Assembly (NCBI RefSeq): GCF_002288925.2
Contig: NW_022098000.1
Coordinates: 3,245,277-3,309,276 of the forward strand
Direction of reading: 5' to 3'
Origin: Delphinapterus leucas
Taxonomy: Eukaryota; Chordata; Mammalia; Artiodactyla; Monodontidae
Length of the DNA stretch: 64,000 nt
The notes under the pieces are model-generated. The model did not search any database. It was not told where the DNA came from and saw nothing but the letters and a program-made list of their open reading frames with translations. A program made the position numbers and the translations under genes. Of the stretch, positions 24,871 through 37,429 are shown piece after piece (the first letter of the stretch is position 1; every line of letters begins with the position of its first letter).

Positions 24871-25164
24871 ATCTCAACTCCTGAATTTCTCTCAACTCCA
24901 GTCCCACCCCATGTCCTGCCTCAGGCCCTCCTGACCGCAGAGGCCTTTCTGTTTTCTTGTACATCATTCTCTCTTTTGCTGCTACAGTGAAATTTCTAAA
25001 ATGTGAATCAGACTATGTCTACTGAAAATCTCTCTGTAGAATCCCAGAAAGAGCTTTAAAGACAGAATCCATTGCTCTTCCCTTGATTTAAAAGGGCTTT
25101 CATGGATTGTTTCTTGAGGACCCTCTCCATCACTGTTATTCATTGCCCTCACTGCCTGCTGTGA

Positions 25165-25490
25165 GGCAGTGTTAAAGCCCTCACCTGTATTTGGAGGTAG
25201 GGCCACTAAGGAGAGAGAATTTAGGTTAAATGAGGACATAAGGGTGAGATCATAGGATTTGTGTTCTTAAATGAAGAGACACCAGAGGGTTGGTACCCCA
25301 CCGCCCAACACACACACAGCCAGCAAGATGGCAGCCCACCTACAGAGGGGTCTCAACGGAACCCACCATGCTGGCACCTCATCTCGGACCTCCAGCCTCC
25401 AGAACTGTGAGGGAATGTGTCTGTTGTTTAAGCCCCCCAGTCTCTGGAATTTTGTAACAGCAGCCAGAGCTGATGAAAACACTGCCCCTC
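25165..25490 (+). mobile_element. MaLR-type (ERVL-MaLR) LTR
   Basis: 'catgctggcacctcatctcg', 'gacctccagcctccagaact' and 'tgtttaagccccccagtctc' with 'ggaattttgtaacagcagcc' are the familiar 3' half of MLT1/MST-class LTRs. No internal retroviral sequence is attached. Confidence 0.75.
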
Positions 25491-25817
25491 ATTCCCTACA
25501 AGTACTTCACTCCAGAAATCTTAACTCTAGGAAAGCTGTTTCACTGAGCGCATCCTGCTCTTTAATTGTTTTCCGGGCATAATCAGGTACTATCTTCCTC
25601 TCCTCCTAAGGTTACCTACAAATCCCTGGTTCTCCTTCAAGTCAGAGGTCAGACTTTACCTCCTCCTGGAAGGCTTTCCCATCTCCCCTACCAGGTGGAG
25701 TTAGGTCTTCATTTCTCTGAGCTCCCCGGGTACCTTACCTATACCTCCATTAACATCTCTCCTCTTCTATGGCAACTGCATAGTTGACGTCTTTCCACTG
25801 AACCCTACGTTTTTAAA

Positions 25818-26548
25818 AAATTTTGTTGAAGTATAGTTGATTTACAATGTGTTAATTTCGGCTGTACAGCAAAGTGACTCAGTTATACCATGTATATGTA
25901 CATTCTTTTTCATATTCTTTTCCATTATGCTTTATCGCAGGATATTGAATATAGTTCCCTATGCTATACAGTAGAACCTTGTTGTTTATCCATTCTACGT
26001 ATGAGAGTTTGTATCTGCTAATCCCAAACTCGCAGTGCATCTCTCCCTCCCCTCCCCTCCTCTCCCTTGGCATCCACAAGTCTGCTCTCTACATCTGTCG
26101 TCTGTTTCTGTTTCGTAGATGTGTTCATTTGTGTTGTATTTTAGATTCCACATATAAGTGATATCATATAGTATTTGTCTTTCTCTTTCTGATTTACTTT
26201 TTGCTTAGCATGATAATCTCTAGGTCCATCCATGTTGCTGCAAATGGTATTATTTCATTCTTTTTTATGGCTGAGTAGTATTTTGTTGTATATATGTACC
26301 ACATCTTCTTTATCCATTCATCTGTTGTTGGACATTTAGGTTGTTTCCATATCTTGGCTGTTGTGAATAATGCTGCTATGAACATAGGGGTGCATGTATC
26401 TTTTTGAATTATAGTTTTGTCTGGCTATTTGCCCAGGAGTGGGATTGCTGGATCATATGGCAACTCTATTTTTAGTTTTTTGAGGAACCTCCATACTGTT
26501 TTCCATAGTGGCTGCACCAATATACATTTCCACCAACAATGTAGGAGG
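25818..26548 (-). mobile_element. Truncated L1 (about 730 bp), antisense
   Basis: L1 3'UTR plus the C-terminal end of ORF2. The minus-strand frame 26194-26385 reads [20 protein letters not shown] and so on, a known L1 ORF2 tail. The flanks tgaaccctacgtttttaaa (25799-25817) and tgaaccctacatttttaaa (26549-26567) form a 19-bp target-site duplication with one mismatch. Confidence 0.95.
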
Positions 26549-26689
26549 TGAACCCTACATTTTTAAAGGCCATTAATTATGCTTTTCCATCTTTGTGTCC
26601 CCAGTGCTTAGGATGAATGCCCCATTGCCTGAAATGGGGTAGCCATAAATATTGTTGAATGAATAGATGAATAATAGTGGTAAAAGAGT

Positions 26690-27458
26690 TATTCATGTGT
26701 TAACTTTTATCTTCTGAAGATTTTTTTCCCTCTCTCTTACAATCCAAACAACCAGACTTCATGTGTTCTCCTTATCAAAACCAGCTGTCAAGACAGGATT
26801 TAAAATTCATTTACACTGAAGTATAAATAACTGATTAACAGTTTATGTCTCCCAAGGGAATTTCCATTTTAACAAGAATAGAATTCTTAATCTACAAAAA
26901 CAAATCTTTCTTGGTGGAATTTCAAGCTTAACAAGCATATGGGATTGGTTTAATTGGAGCTGGGGGTGGGGCTTAAGAAGTTCTCTCTGCTCAAAATTCA
27001 GACCTTAAATGTGAGACCAGACCTATCACCTGCTGGCTCACGGAGGAGCTGGCATGTCAGATTACGCAGCAAATTCACTTTTGTTTCTATTGCTCAGCAT
27101 GGATAGGATGAGCTGCACATCTGGTAAACGTTTGCACATGAAATGTGTATCTGCCAAGCATTGTGGTTTCCTGATACATCCCCGTGGCTCTGAGTCAAGG
27201 TCACAAAACCAGCGTCGCAGAATTTTGGTGATCTGGAACTGCATTCTGCTTTTAGTTATTGAGAAATTTGCTCCCTTAGTTTCTTTGAAGACCCTCCATT
27301 TCGCCATTATAGGCTTGGAAAAGCCCTTGGGTGATTCAGAGCCCATTCAACTGTTTGAAGCCTTCCCACAGGGATGAGAATCTTGTCTCCTTAAAAAAAA
27401 AATCTCTCCAGAAAATGTTTCTCAATGACCCATTTTTATGTTTGATCTCTCATCAAAT
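26690..27458. other. Unassigned intronic sequence
   Basis: A 107-residue plus frame (27054-27377) and a 94-residue minus frame overlap almost completely. Neither has a recognisable domain, a good start context or flanking splice sites that I can support. Confidence 0.45.
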
Positions 27459-27468
27459 TTTCATTCTC

Positions 27469-27576
27469 TAAGAAAGAGTGGATATATGTATATGTATAAC
27501 TGATTCACTTTGCTGTACAGCAGAAAGTAAAACAACATTGTAAATCAACTATACTCCAATAAAATTTTTTAAAAAG
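27469..27576 (+). mobile_element. Short L1 tail insertion (about 108 bp)
   Basis: 'gtataactgattcactttgc', 'tgtacagcagaaagtaaaac' and 'atactccaataaaatttttt' form the L1 3' end. A 10-bp repeat tttcattctc flanks it at 27459-27468 and 27577-27586. Confidence 0.9.
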
Positions 27577-27586
27577 TTTCATTCTC

Positions 27587-30500
27587 AATACTAACTTAAA
27601 TCTTGCCTAATTTACCTTTGACACCTTGTTCTGTACTTCATGAATGTGAAGAGCATCTGATTTTCATATAAACTGCAATAGTAGAGATACCAAGCAGTAA
27701 ATTATTCCATAAAAGCAAAGCAAACCAAAGAACACCATCACAAAAACAATTCAAGCTAAATTAAGTTAGGAAAATGGGGTTTTCTGAATACAATGTGACT
27801 CAAAGCAGACCTGCTAGTTAGCAAGTCTGCTGGTTAGACTAGAAGGCTAACATTTTGGTGTTGTTTATATTCTCAACATCCCCAATGAATTCTGTCCTGA
27901 AAAGCCAGATAACATCAAAATAATTGAGGAACTGGTTTGTTTTATATTGCTTTAATTCAGAAAGCAGTTAAAACATTTCATAGTAGTTATCTTTTCTCCT
28001 CCAGGATTATGAAGGAGAAGGACAAATACTTATCTCTTGAAAAGTGGAATCATTTAGTAGATGCATCCATATAAATTCAAGGATGAGGGAAATTTGGTAG
28101 GAAGTTACCTTTCTCTAGTTTCTAGAAAGAAATAATATAACATTACAATTATTCCAAGTGAGGGAATCAAAGTGACTGATCTTGGTGTAGACTTGACTGA
28201 AGCTACCCAGTTGGGTATTCTGCTATGCTTGATTGTTTCAGTATTTTTCTATTTGGTGAGTGAATTAACAATTGGTAACTTTTTGGATGTTGGGTTTGAA
28301 AAGTACAAGTCAAGACATATGGATTCTTTAAGCAATTCTGTTTAGTATTTGTATTATATAAACAATTCTGTTTAGTATCTGTACTCTGTCTAGTCTTGGG
28401 AAGAGTATTTAAAATATGACAGAAAAAAGCACAAAATAGCAGGCATAATACTGATGCTAACTTGTATAAGTATAACCTTGAAAAATATAAGATGTTCTGT
28501 TAAATGATTAATGTATTTGAATATTAAAAGCCATGAATATATTTAAAATTTTCAAAATTTTGCCTGTGATTCATATTGGTGATCCCTTCTTACCATCTGA
28601 AGTCCTTTTTTTAAAAAAGGTCTTTTTGTGCTGAGTCTTGACCAGATTCTTGTATAATGTAGTTGATTTTCTTTTCATTAAGAACCTGAAAACAGTACCT
28701 CCTTTGGCCAGGAAAAAGCTGAAAATTCTCCCAACTGGCAACTTGAGGCAGCCAAGTGCCAGGGCTCTGTGGTCAGAGTAGGTTTTGGTTGCCCGCATTC
28801 TACCAATTACTGTAGGTTCTCTCTGTACTTGAGCAGAGAACTTAGCTACTTAAAGCCTTCCAGTTTCCTTACTTGATGAACCAGTAGCAACCACTGAAAG
28901 TGAAGCTCTGTAAAGGGTTTCAGAAACTTTGAGTCATTGTCTCACTCAACGGCAGGTGTTCTGAACCAATAGTGATCAGTTGACCCAGTGGTGAGATAGT
29001 TTCTCGTCAGCTCAGGGTTTCAAAATGATTTAAAGAAATGGTCATTTAGTACAGAGGAAGTTGTTTGCTTGAAATAGCAGCCTTATTGTAACTTGCATAA
29101 TGTTAAAGGAAAATGGAATCTTTTAAGGGTTTTCTGGGGGGAAAATTTAAATTGTGGCTTCAAAGAAGTCAGTGGTGTTTAAACAAATTTAGTGGTTAGA
29201 ATGATCATTTTTGGAGTTTTGAGGAAAAGAAATCCTGGAGGGTCAGGATTTTGTCTTTTTTTCTCTGTTTATTGACTTCAGTAGTTGTGTTATGCTATAA
29301 TTTACGTTGCGTGGTGTCTTACTCAAGAGCCTGCTATCCTCCATCATTGTCAGTTCTGAGAGAGTTAGGAAAAGTGGTTGGCGTGATTTGGTTCACTAGT
29401 CGTGATGTTTAAAGCAGTACTTTTTGTTAAATACATTTATTTAAATAATGGAGTTACATAGAATGGGATACTAGCTATAACATTTCAGCATAGTTGTCCA
29501 AATGAAATCTATCAATAATATGTCATTATTTTCATCAAATGGCTCATCCTGATGTGTTTTCTCCAGTAAAGGACTTGGTAAAATAGAGCAGTGTTACGAA
29601 AACAATAGCCCGTAGTGTCAACTGTTTTTATGTTTTGATTTGGTCAAATCTGCTGATTTTTAGAAACAATCCTAATTTTGAGTATTAAATATGATTTTTT
29701 TATGTCTGCCATTTTCCAAAGAGATTGAGACTTGTTAAGTACCAGTCACTTATTGAAATAAAGTGTGTAGATATCAGAATGAAAAATATTAAAATAGTCA
29801 GTATATTTTGTTTTAATTGTGCCTAAAAGTATAGACTGTAATGTATACCTTTGCTAAAGAAAATTGTAAATCTACATAATAAATAATGGAGTTCAGTTAG
29901 ACACAGTAATTTGGCCTCTTTAACCAATAATTATTGTGTGTCTACTCTGCTTACATCAAAAATTGTGAAGAGTCTGAGATTTTACCCTACATGCAATCTA
30001 AGAAGTTAGTCTGCCATAGTTTCAGATTGGCAGACTGGAGACTCTTGGGTCAGAGATAAAGGACTTTATTATTTACAACACAGCAGACAGTATGAGCTTC
30101 ATATTTGCATTGGTTCCTCTTGGTCCCCTGAGTCCCATGAGAGCAATGTGGAGGGATCCAGGTAGATGCTGCTTACACAGTGGTTTATGCCACAGCTGAG
30201 GAACTCTGAGCTTAAGAAATACTTCTAATAAAAAGGATGCTAGAAAACTTGCCCAACATTTGTACTGGAGGAAGAAATCATCTTTACTAAACCAGTCAGG
30301 AAACAAACCCCTCATCTCAGGAGGGAGGTACTATCTATCACCCAAGGCTATTTGAGATATTCCCAGCATCCTTGGAAATAGTCTGGACAAAAGCTGATTC
30401 AAGAGGCATAGAAACACCACGCAGAATTGTCTTTCAGTGCTTTACAGTTGAAAATTAAAATTCAAAATTTTAATATATATCAATTAATTTAGTTCTGATC

Positions 30501-31300
30501 AGGTGGAAATGTTTTTGGTGATTGTCCAGAGGAACCATGGTGCATTTTGTTACTCTGGCATTGGCTAATGATATCATATTCCTGAGTATCTTTGATTTAA
30601 AGGTAGTTTACCATGAATACATTATGCAACTATAGTTTTACACTGATTAAAAATGTTAGAGTTTTTGAAATTATAATTATTCCTTTACCTGTGAAAACCA
30701 ATGTAATAACTGTACCAGAAACCATTTACTGGTGGCCTCCAGAAAATTTTACTGCACTTTGTTCACCAACATATACAGAAAATGACATAAACCTAGTACC
30801 TAAATTCCTAGAAGAATTTCATATAATTTTATATTAAAATTTAGTGATTTAGTTTCTTGGAAAAGCAAATAAACCAGTATTTCTGCAAAGCATGTTATAG
30901 AATAAAGACTACTGCCTATCACATCCAAATAAAGCATGAATAAAATATAAAATAAGAAATTACAGGCCTTTTCCTTCATATTGCCTTCATGGAGGACACA
31001 TACGCTTCAGTGGAAAGGGAAAGATAAAATCAAGATGATAATTAAAGAAGCAAAGAGTATAGAAGAAAACATGTTACTGTCCTCCCTTCCACTGTGTTAC
31101 TGTCACCGTCAGCCTTTCTTCAAATGAACACAACTAATACATGGATTGATTATCATGGAAAGTAATATTGGTAGGACTACTGTTTATGCCAGAGATGACT
31201 GGCCACACCATAGCTTAGCTAGGGATTGCAACAGTTTTTTAATTCTGAATAGACCAAGGATATATCTTAACTCAGTATGTACCTTTGCAGCATTTAATGA
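27587..31300. other. Unassigned intronic sequence with a small tandem repeat
   Basis: Long stretch without supported genes. At 28330-28353 and 28361-28383, 'caattctgtttagtat' plus neighbours is repeated with a 31-bp period. A weak antisense L2/MIR-like patch may occur near 29930. The frames at 28571-28798, 30073-30315 and 30613-30837 have no recognisable domain. Confidence 0.45.
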
Positions 31301-31307
31301 AAAATAA

Positions 31308-31441
31308 AGGACTTCCCTGGTGGTCCAGTGGTTAAGACTCTGAGCTTCCACTGCAGGGGGCACGGGTTCGATCCCTGGTTGGGGAAGTTCCACATGCCAT
31401 GCAGTGTGGCAAAAAAACAAAACAAAAAAAGCTCTCAAAAA
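31308..31441 (+). mobile_element. CHR-family SINE, short subtype
   Basis: 'ggacttccctggtggtccag' then 'tggttaagact' form the tRNA-derived head with A box, and 'cacgggttcgatccctgg' carries the B box. It ends in 'gtgtggc' plus an A-rich tail. It is more like the older CHR subtype than the GC-rich copies at 36.0, 37.7, 38.1 and 45.5 kb. The 115-residue minus frame at 31184-31531 crosses it and is not a gene. Confidence 0.85.
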
Positions 31442-32586
31442 TAAATTGTAAAAAATAAAAAAGTAATAAATAAATAATAAAAATATGAGCCATTCATGTG
31501 GGATCTCTTTGGTATGAGAACAAAAATGCAAAGGATGGAAAAAGGAAAGGACATAGAATTACTGTAGTTCACTCACCTACCATTGCCAAAGTCATCAAGT
31601 AAGCTTAGTTTTTTGAAATCTGGTAACTCTAATCTGTGTGATCCACTTTGAAATTCCTCCAAAACCTCTGAAAGTCCCTTTTTTTGAAAAAAAAAATATG
31701 GGCTTAAACTGAATGAAAATATATCCGATTGACAATCACACGAAAATCCTCTAGGCTCAAAGCCAGAGAATCTTTTTGTACCTGATTTTTTCTGAAACTT
31801 AAATGTAATCAGATGAATTTTTGTTTAGTACTATCCTACCCAGCTGATTTAAATGGATAATACATCTTCCAAGGAGAAGTCTGCATTTCATCACAGAGAT
31901 GGATTACATGCCTTAAACTTTACTCCGTAGACAGCAGTACCTCTTTTGTATTATATTCTTTAAATATACTAAAGACTCAGATAATATAACAATTTTATTC
32001 TAGGCATGATATCTTAAAGCTTTGCAGACGTATGGATTGAGAAACATGAAAAATATAACCTCCATTATCATGTGAGTGAAGTATAAAAAAATTCTTATAG
32101 GCAACATTATTATAATGTTTTACAATTAATTGTCTGTGAAACCAGAATAAAATAGAAGGAAAATACTTTCAATTTTAAAAGGACGCTCTTGTTCATGGTC
32201 AAAAAATGAAAAGCAAATACAAGCGATGGAACTGTGTGTGGTAGGTTTCTTTATTTCCTTTTAAATTATTATTATTTTTTGAAATATCGTATCTGCTGTT
32301 TTAAGAACATTTGATTCTGAAATACAAACAAAACCCCAGAAACCCTGTTAGTAAAAGAATAGAGCTTATGACAAGTCTGAAACAGAAAGGCTAACCAACA
32401 GATTCTTTTTAATGTCTTAAACAAAGTGTTGTTTTTACCCGATTGCTTTATTTTGGGGGCAAATGATTATGAACATGGTGGTTGACTCCTAGTATGAAAT
32501 CTGAGACTTACAAAGTTCAAATGCAGTTTCAATCATCAAGGTCTTCTAAGTGCCAGTCCTTGAGGCAAGCCCTGTATTTACTAAAT
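31442..32586. other. Unassigned AT-rich intronic sequence
   Basis: No gene or clear repeat recognised. Confidence 0.45.
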
Positions 32587-32781
32587 CGGTGATTTTCAGT
32601 GGGGTTGATTTTGTCCCCTAGCCATGTCTGGGAACACCTGTAGTTGTCACATTTGGGAGGGGGTAATACTGGCATCCAGTGGGTAATAGTCCAGGGATGC
32701 TGCAAACATCTTAAATGCATAGGACAGACCCCGTGTTAAAGACTAATCTGGTCCCAAATGTCCAGTGGTTGAGAAACCCTG
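32587..32781 (+). mobile_element. MER20-type DNA transposon (hAT-Charlie)
   Basis: Features in order: a terminal 'cggtgattttcagtggggtt', 'ccatgtctgggaacacctgt', 'actggcatccagtgggtaat', 'ccagggatgctgcaaacatc' and the opposite terminus 'ggttgagaaaccctg'. Near full length at about 195 bp. In placental mammals, copies of this family are known to act as regulatory elements in endometrial cells. Whether this copy does so is unknown. Confidence 0.85.
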
Positions 32782-32929
32782 GACTAAATAAATAGTAGTG
32801 CATTTACTGCATAAAGAGGAACCACAGCATATCAATTAACAAGAGGCAGACTTTTGCCTCAAATGCAGCATTGATGGGTGTGGTAGAAAGCAGGGGCCAT
32901 ATGGCCTCAGAGGGACTTCGCTCAAACTT

Positions 32930-33125
32930 TTAGTTCTCCCTTTGTGTGACTAGGCTTTTAAAAATCTCTCTGAGGCACGCTGTGCTATTGTAAATGGAAT
33001 CAATAGTATAGTTGCTACTTCAAGGGCTTATAGGATTAAGTGAAGTAATGTATGTAGTTGCTTAGTCCATTGCCTGGTTTTTATAGGATCTCAGTGAAGT
33101 TAGCTATTATTCAGGAACTATCAGG
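32930..33125 (+). mobile_element. MIR SINE (diverged)
   Basis: 'tgtgtgactaggcttttaaa', 'ataggattaagtgaagtaat' and 'ttagtccattgcctggtttt' fit MIR order. Weak head. Confidence 0.55.
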
Positions 33126-33367
33126 AAGAACCTCGCAGCAATTAGAACTGTCTAAAGATTGATGTTTAGGAGGCAGCAAGTTTTCCTGTTCTTGAATAAG
33201 TTCAAGCAGAGTGTGGACAACATCTTGTATTCCTTCTGACTCTATAAAATGTTCCATTTTTCTTAGTATTACAAGACTATTACTAGCTAAAACATAAAAT
33301 GGTTGGTTTTCCTTGAGTCTTTAAGAAATTTTAGGTAAGGTTGAGTAAGCATAGACAGCACTGATAT

Positions 33368-33849
33368 TTTTACCGAAAGCAAGTTTGTGTGCCCGACACA
33401 CAGGGAGGCCTAACAATATTGAAATGTCAGTTTGGAGCAGAGAAAGGTTTACTGCAGGGCCATGCAAGGAGACAGGTAAATCGCACTCCCCAAAGCCCCA
33501 AACTCCCTGAAGCGTTTCAGCAAAGCACTTTTACAGGCCAGGTGAGGGAGAGGCGTGGTTGGTTGTTGCAACCTTCCTGGTACAGGAATCTTTTGTTCTT
33601 GCAGCTGTCCATATAGGTCAGGTCACAATGTTCCTGCAAACCTCCAATGAGACAAAAGTTATTCTCTGTTCTGCAACTTTTTACCTCTATATGAATGGAC
33701 CCTTAAAGGTCAGAGCCCTGAGAATAGGCTATCCTGTATATTTTGGGCTATTGGCAACATTCTTTTACAAAACGTGCAGAGCCAGCATGACTAAGCACAA
33801 GCAGCAGAACAGATCTAATATGGAGTCAGACTTGTTCTTCCCTGTTACA
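33368..33849 (-). mobile_element. Solo ERV1-type LTR, copy 1
   Basis: Read on the minus strand it begins TGTAACAGGGAAG and ends near CTTTCGGTAA. Just before its end is a CAGTAAACC polyadenylation-signal variant followed by TTTCTCTGCTCC, the layout of class I endogenous retrovirus LTRs. Possible 4-bp target repeats atat (33364-33367) and gtat (33850-33853). No primer-binding site, gag, pol or env is attached, so it is a solo LTR. The plus-strand frames at 33389-33930 are chance frames antisense to it. Confidence 0.75.
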
Positions 33850-33853
33850 GTAT

Positions 33854-35195
33854 TACTCAGTGATATTAAACTTGCTTTGTATTTTGATACTGAGATGATG
33901 ACTCTCATTCCTTGCACATATGTTCCCTGAGTTCCCTCTGCTAACTAGTGTTAGTTATTTGCTTGGATTCCCCCAGGCTATTTTCTGTGTTTCTACATCA
34001 TCACATTTCTTTGTACATCTATTGTGTGCCCCTTGCCTAGTATTGATACAAGTCATGGCTGGCTATTTATCTTACCATCTAACATGACATTTATTGAATT
34101 CCCCTGTGTGCCAGGTGCCATGTAATGCACTATACATGTGTTATATCATTAGTCAGACAGGCAATAAATGTTTGTTGAGTGAATAAATTAACAAATATTT
34201 TAACAATAAACACAATATTAATTAAGTCTTTACTATGTATTATGTAGTATTATTAAAAATCAAAAAAAATGATACATATCAGCCCATACCCTAAAAGCTC
34301 TTAATTTTATCGTAGAAACAGGATGGATTCATAATAACTTCCTCTACACAGTTAAGTGCTTTGATTAAAATGTGATTACTACATCTTCATAATACCTTAG
34401 TGCTTATCAGGCTTTCAGTAAATGTCAGGTATTAAATAAATCAGGTACTTGATAAATGTTTTCTCAAGAAAAAAATAATAAAGTGCCATTCAGTGGATAG
34501 ATCAGCAAAATATTCATTGCAATAAAGGTCAGCTGCTTGACAAATATTAACTGTGTATCATAATTGTGTAATGAAATGGAATTTATCCTGATGATATAAC
34601 AAAGGATAGATATGCTTCAATAAAGCAATAGATGTTGTATTGAAATTTTTGCTAATTACATTTTTGTAAACCAAATCAGATTTCTTTATCTTAAATGATT
34701 TAAGTTTGTAACAGCTTTCACCACTTTGGCTTGCAAACTCTGCCCATGTAAGTTGACTTTTCAAAGCAAAATTATAATGGGGACAACCTCCTTCCTCTAG
34801 AATGGTTTTTCTCCAAGAGTAAAGTATCAGTTTGATGACCCTGCCATTAACCTAATCACTGATTTTAGTCAGTCACTTGGAGTACTTAAATACATACTTA
34901 AACCTAAACCAATTTAATTTTTTTCTTCCCGCTTTATGTGGACAGATAGAAATACTAAACTTATGTCTGAGATAAAGACAGCACAAGAAGGAGAATCCCT
35001 TTAGTGTTACTTCTGAAAATAATACAATTCCAAGATTTAAAAACAAGTATGAAATAGAAAATACCAGTTCAAAAGCCCCAAACAGATGTGCTCAATATTT
35101 TATACTATATGCAACATAAAGAAAGGAGACATAATACTCCAAGAATTAAAAGACATTTCAAGAAGTTATGTAACAACCTTCACTTCATACAAGGA
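33854..35195. other. Unassigned AT-rich intronic sequence
   Basis: A short patch at about 34085-34150 ('attgaattcccctgtgtgcc') resembles an antisense L2/MIR end. No retroviral internal sequence is seen next to the LTR. Confidence 0.45.
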
Positions 35196-35210
35196 AAAAC
35201 AATTATTTTA

Positions 35211-35517
35211 CTTTTAAAATTAATTAATTAATTAATATCCTTGGCTGCACTGGGTCTCTGTTGCTGTGCACGGGCTTTCTTTAGTTGTGGCGAGTGGGGG
35301 CTACTCCTCATTGATGTGTGCAGGCTTTTCATTGCGGTGGCTTCTCTTGTTGTGGAGCATGAGCTCTAGGTGCATGGGCTCAGTAGTTGTGGCTCACGGG
35401 CTCTAAAGCGCAGGCTCAGTAGTTGTGGTGCACAGCAGGCTTCCCAGACCAGGGCTCGAACCCGTGTCCCTTGACCTGGCAGGCAGATTCTTAACCACTG
35501 TGCCACCAGGGAAGCCC
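35211..35517 (-). mobile_element. CHR SINE, long subtype with AATT-type tail
   Basis: The minus-strand head is 'gggcttccctggtggcacag' and the tail is attaattaattaattaatt near 35220. The perfect 15-bp duplication aaaacaattatttta flanks it (35196-35210 and 35518-35532). Same subtype as the copy at 5625-5960. Confidence 0.93.
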
Positions 35518-35817
35518 AAAACAATTATTTTAAAATGGTGATAGGAGCTACAGAGTACTATATATCTGGTGTTTTCCCTGTAATTGAAATGATGAGGGAT
35601 GCATTTTATTTCCGTCTAAGAGGGAGATGTTACCTTGTAGATCTATAGCAATGACAACCCATATGGTGATTTTATTGCACAGTTAATTTAAGGAAAAGCT
35701 TTTGATTTTAAGAGGTGTTGGGAAAGGTACTAAGAACAAAATAATGATACGATGAACAACTTTCATGAAGTTATTCTGATGTTTTACTTACGGTTTCTTT
35801 TTTTTACAAAGAAACTG

Positions 35818-35839
35818 CTTTTTTTTTTTTTTTTTTTTT
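35818..35839. repeat. Poly-T run
   Basis: About 20 T residues. No attached element recognised. Confidence 0.8.
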
Positions 35840-35996
35840 ACTTTTATGCCTGGAAATAATATTAGAGAACAGTTAGACGTATAAAACTACTGAATATTCA
35901 TCAAGTATGTTTTCTCTGTACTTTGAAAGCATGGTACCTTAGAAAAGTTTGGGTACCCTTCTAGTATTTTGTACCAAGCTAGTGTTCTATAAATAT

Positions 35997-36207
35997 ATAT
36001 ATATATATATTTTTTGCGGTACGCGGGCCTCTCACTGTTGTGGCCTCTCCCGCTGCGGAGCACAGGCTCCGGACGCGCAGGCTCAGCGGCCATGGCTCAC
36101 GGGCCCAGCCTCTCCGTGGCATGTGGGATCCTCCCGGACCGGGGCACGAACCCGTGTCCCCTGCATAGGCAGGCAGACTCTCAACCACTGCGCCACCAGG
36201 GAAGATC
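35997..36207 (-). mobile_element. CHR SINE, GC-rich young subtype
   Basis: The minus-strand copy runs from 'ttccctggtggcgcagtggt' through 'aggccacaacagtgagaggc' to 'cgtaccgcaaaaaaa', with a (TA)n tail at 35997-36011. The 10-bp repeat ctataaatat is at 35987-35996 and 36208-36217. Frames at 35887-36326 are SINE-derived. Confidence 0.92.
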
Positions 36208-36217
36208 CTATAAATAT

Positions 36218-37424
36218 TTTTAATGCATTCTTCTTTAAAGAAAAAGGTACTAAATTGTATTCAGATAGTTTTATATTACAGATCAAGGACTGGGTATATT
36301 CTCATTTGGGGATGCAGAATATTTAATACTTTGTATAGCATGTCACCATATGAGAAACTAAGATTATCACCTTTGGTCCTCATGGTCTAGGATTGCCTCC
36401 TATCTCTGGATGCACCTGTGGCCTCCAGCTCTTAGAGGGGCCCTATGACCAGGAGGATCAGGGATCTTATGCTTGGCAGAGCCTGGGCTAGAGTGCGATG
36501 TTTCTGCTCAGTCTTAAGGAATGGGTGGAGTTTTCTTGAGGTATCTTGAGATACTACAGGTGTATAAACCATAGTCTGACTCTTACAGGTTGCTTCTAGA
36601 ACAAGAATATTGAACCTTTTCCCAGTTAAGGGGGGCAGTATGGTAGATTGGGGAGAACCGTATTTGGTAACACAGTTTCTGATGTTGGCTCTGTCACTGC
36701 ATTTAATATTGGTTAGAATATTTAACCTCATTGAGTTCCAACTTCTTAAAACAATGAAATTGGGTATGAGGGACTTTCTAGTACCTTTCAGTCCTTTGGT
36801 TAATTTTTCTTAAGGGCCATTCCCTTTATTTTTCCCTTCCTAGGGAATTTCTTGTTCATTCAATGTATTTAATGCATACTCTTCTGAGTGTCTGAGAAAA
36901 GTCAATCCTTGGTTGTCACTGCTGTGGTGCCTACAGTTGGACTGGATTTCTATTCTAACCTTGTGATGAAGTTAACTGAGATAAAGTCTGGACTTCACTA
37001 GTAATTTGTCTTCAGATGACCCAGCTGTGGGACCCCACCAAATGGAGTCCAGATAGAAGACACCATTCAGTGAAACTTATATAGTGTCCATTCATAGAAA
37101 TCTCATATTAATTAAAAACCTAACATCATACTTTGATCACTTTTGAGACTATTCTCCAACACTAGTTCTTCTTATTTTGGAACTTAATATATTTTATAAT
37201 TGACACTCAAACTCTACACCTTAAAAAACGGACTGGCCTTATTTTTATAAGAACTCACACATTTGAAGAATATGTGTACCACTGAATATGATATGTTTGA
37301 TTAATATAGGAAATACTTGTAAGTTGCTTTGGAATATGTAATTAGGGCTCTTCTTCTAAATACACAAATTTATTTTCTCATGTTCTTAATTTTCAGAAGG
37401 AAATGACTGTAATTATCTTACAAT
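36218..37424. other. Unassigned intronic sequence, possible MIR patch
   Basis: 36625-36775 contains 'tttctgatgttggctctgtc' with 'actgcattt' and 'ttaacctcattgagttccaa', a diverged MIR-like pattern. Otherwise nothing recognised. Confidence 0.4.
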
Positions 37425-37429
37425 TTTAA

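Larger units (their letters stand above)
24870..26680 (+). mobile_element. L2 (LINE2) 3' region, broken by two later insertions
   Basis: L2 3' features occur in order: 'aatcagactatgtctactga' near 25007, 'cctggaaggctttcccatct' near 25663, 'tttgtgtccccagtgcttag' near 26591 and the terminal 'attgttgaatgaat' near 26651. A MaLR LTR (about 25165-25490) and an L1 (25818-26548) interrupt it, which gives the relative ages. Confidence 0.65.

Noticed and set aside
27054..27377. 107-residue frame with a 94-residue frame opposite
   Set aside because: Both strands are open over the same bases and neither shows a domain or exon signals.
33559..33930. 123-residue frame with a similar one at 39274-39595
   Set aside because: The similarity comes from the two homologous LTRs read on the wrong strand, not from a duplicated gene.
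35949..36326. 125-residue frame
   Set aside because: Most of it is a CHR SINE. Near-identical peptides appear at the other CHR copies.
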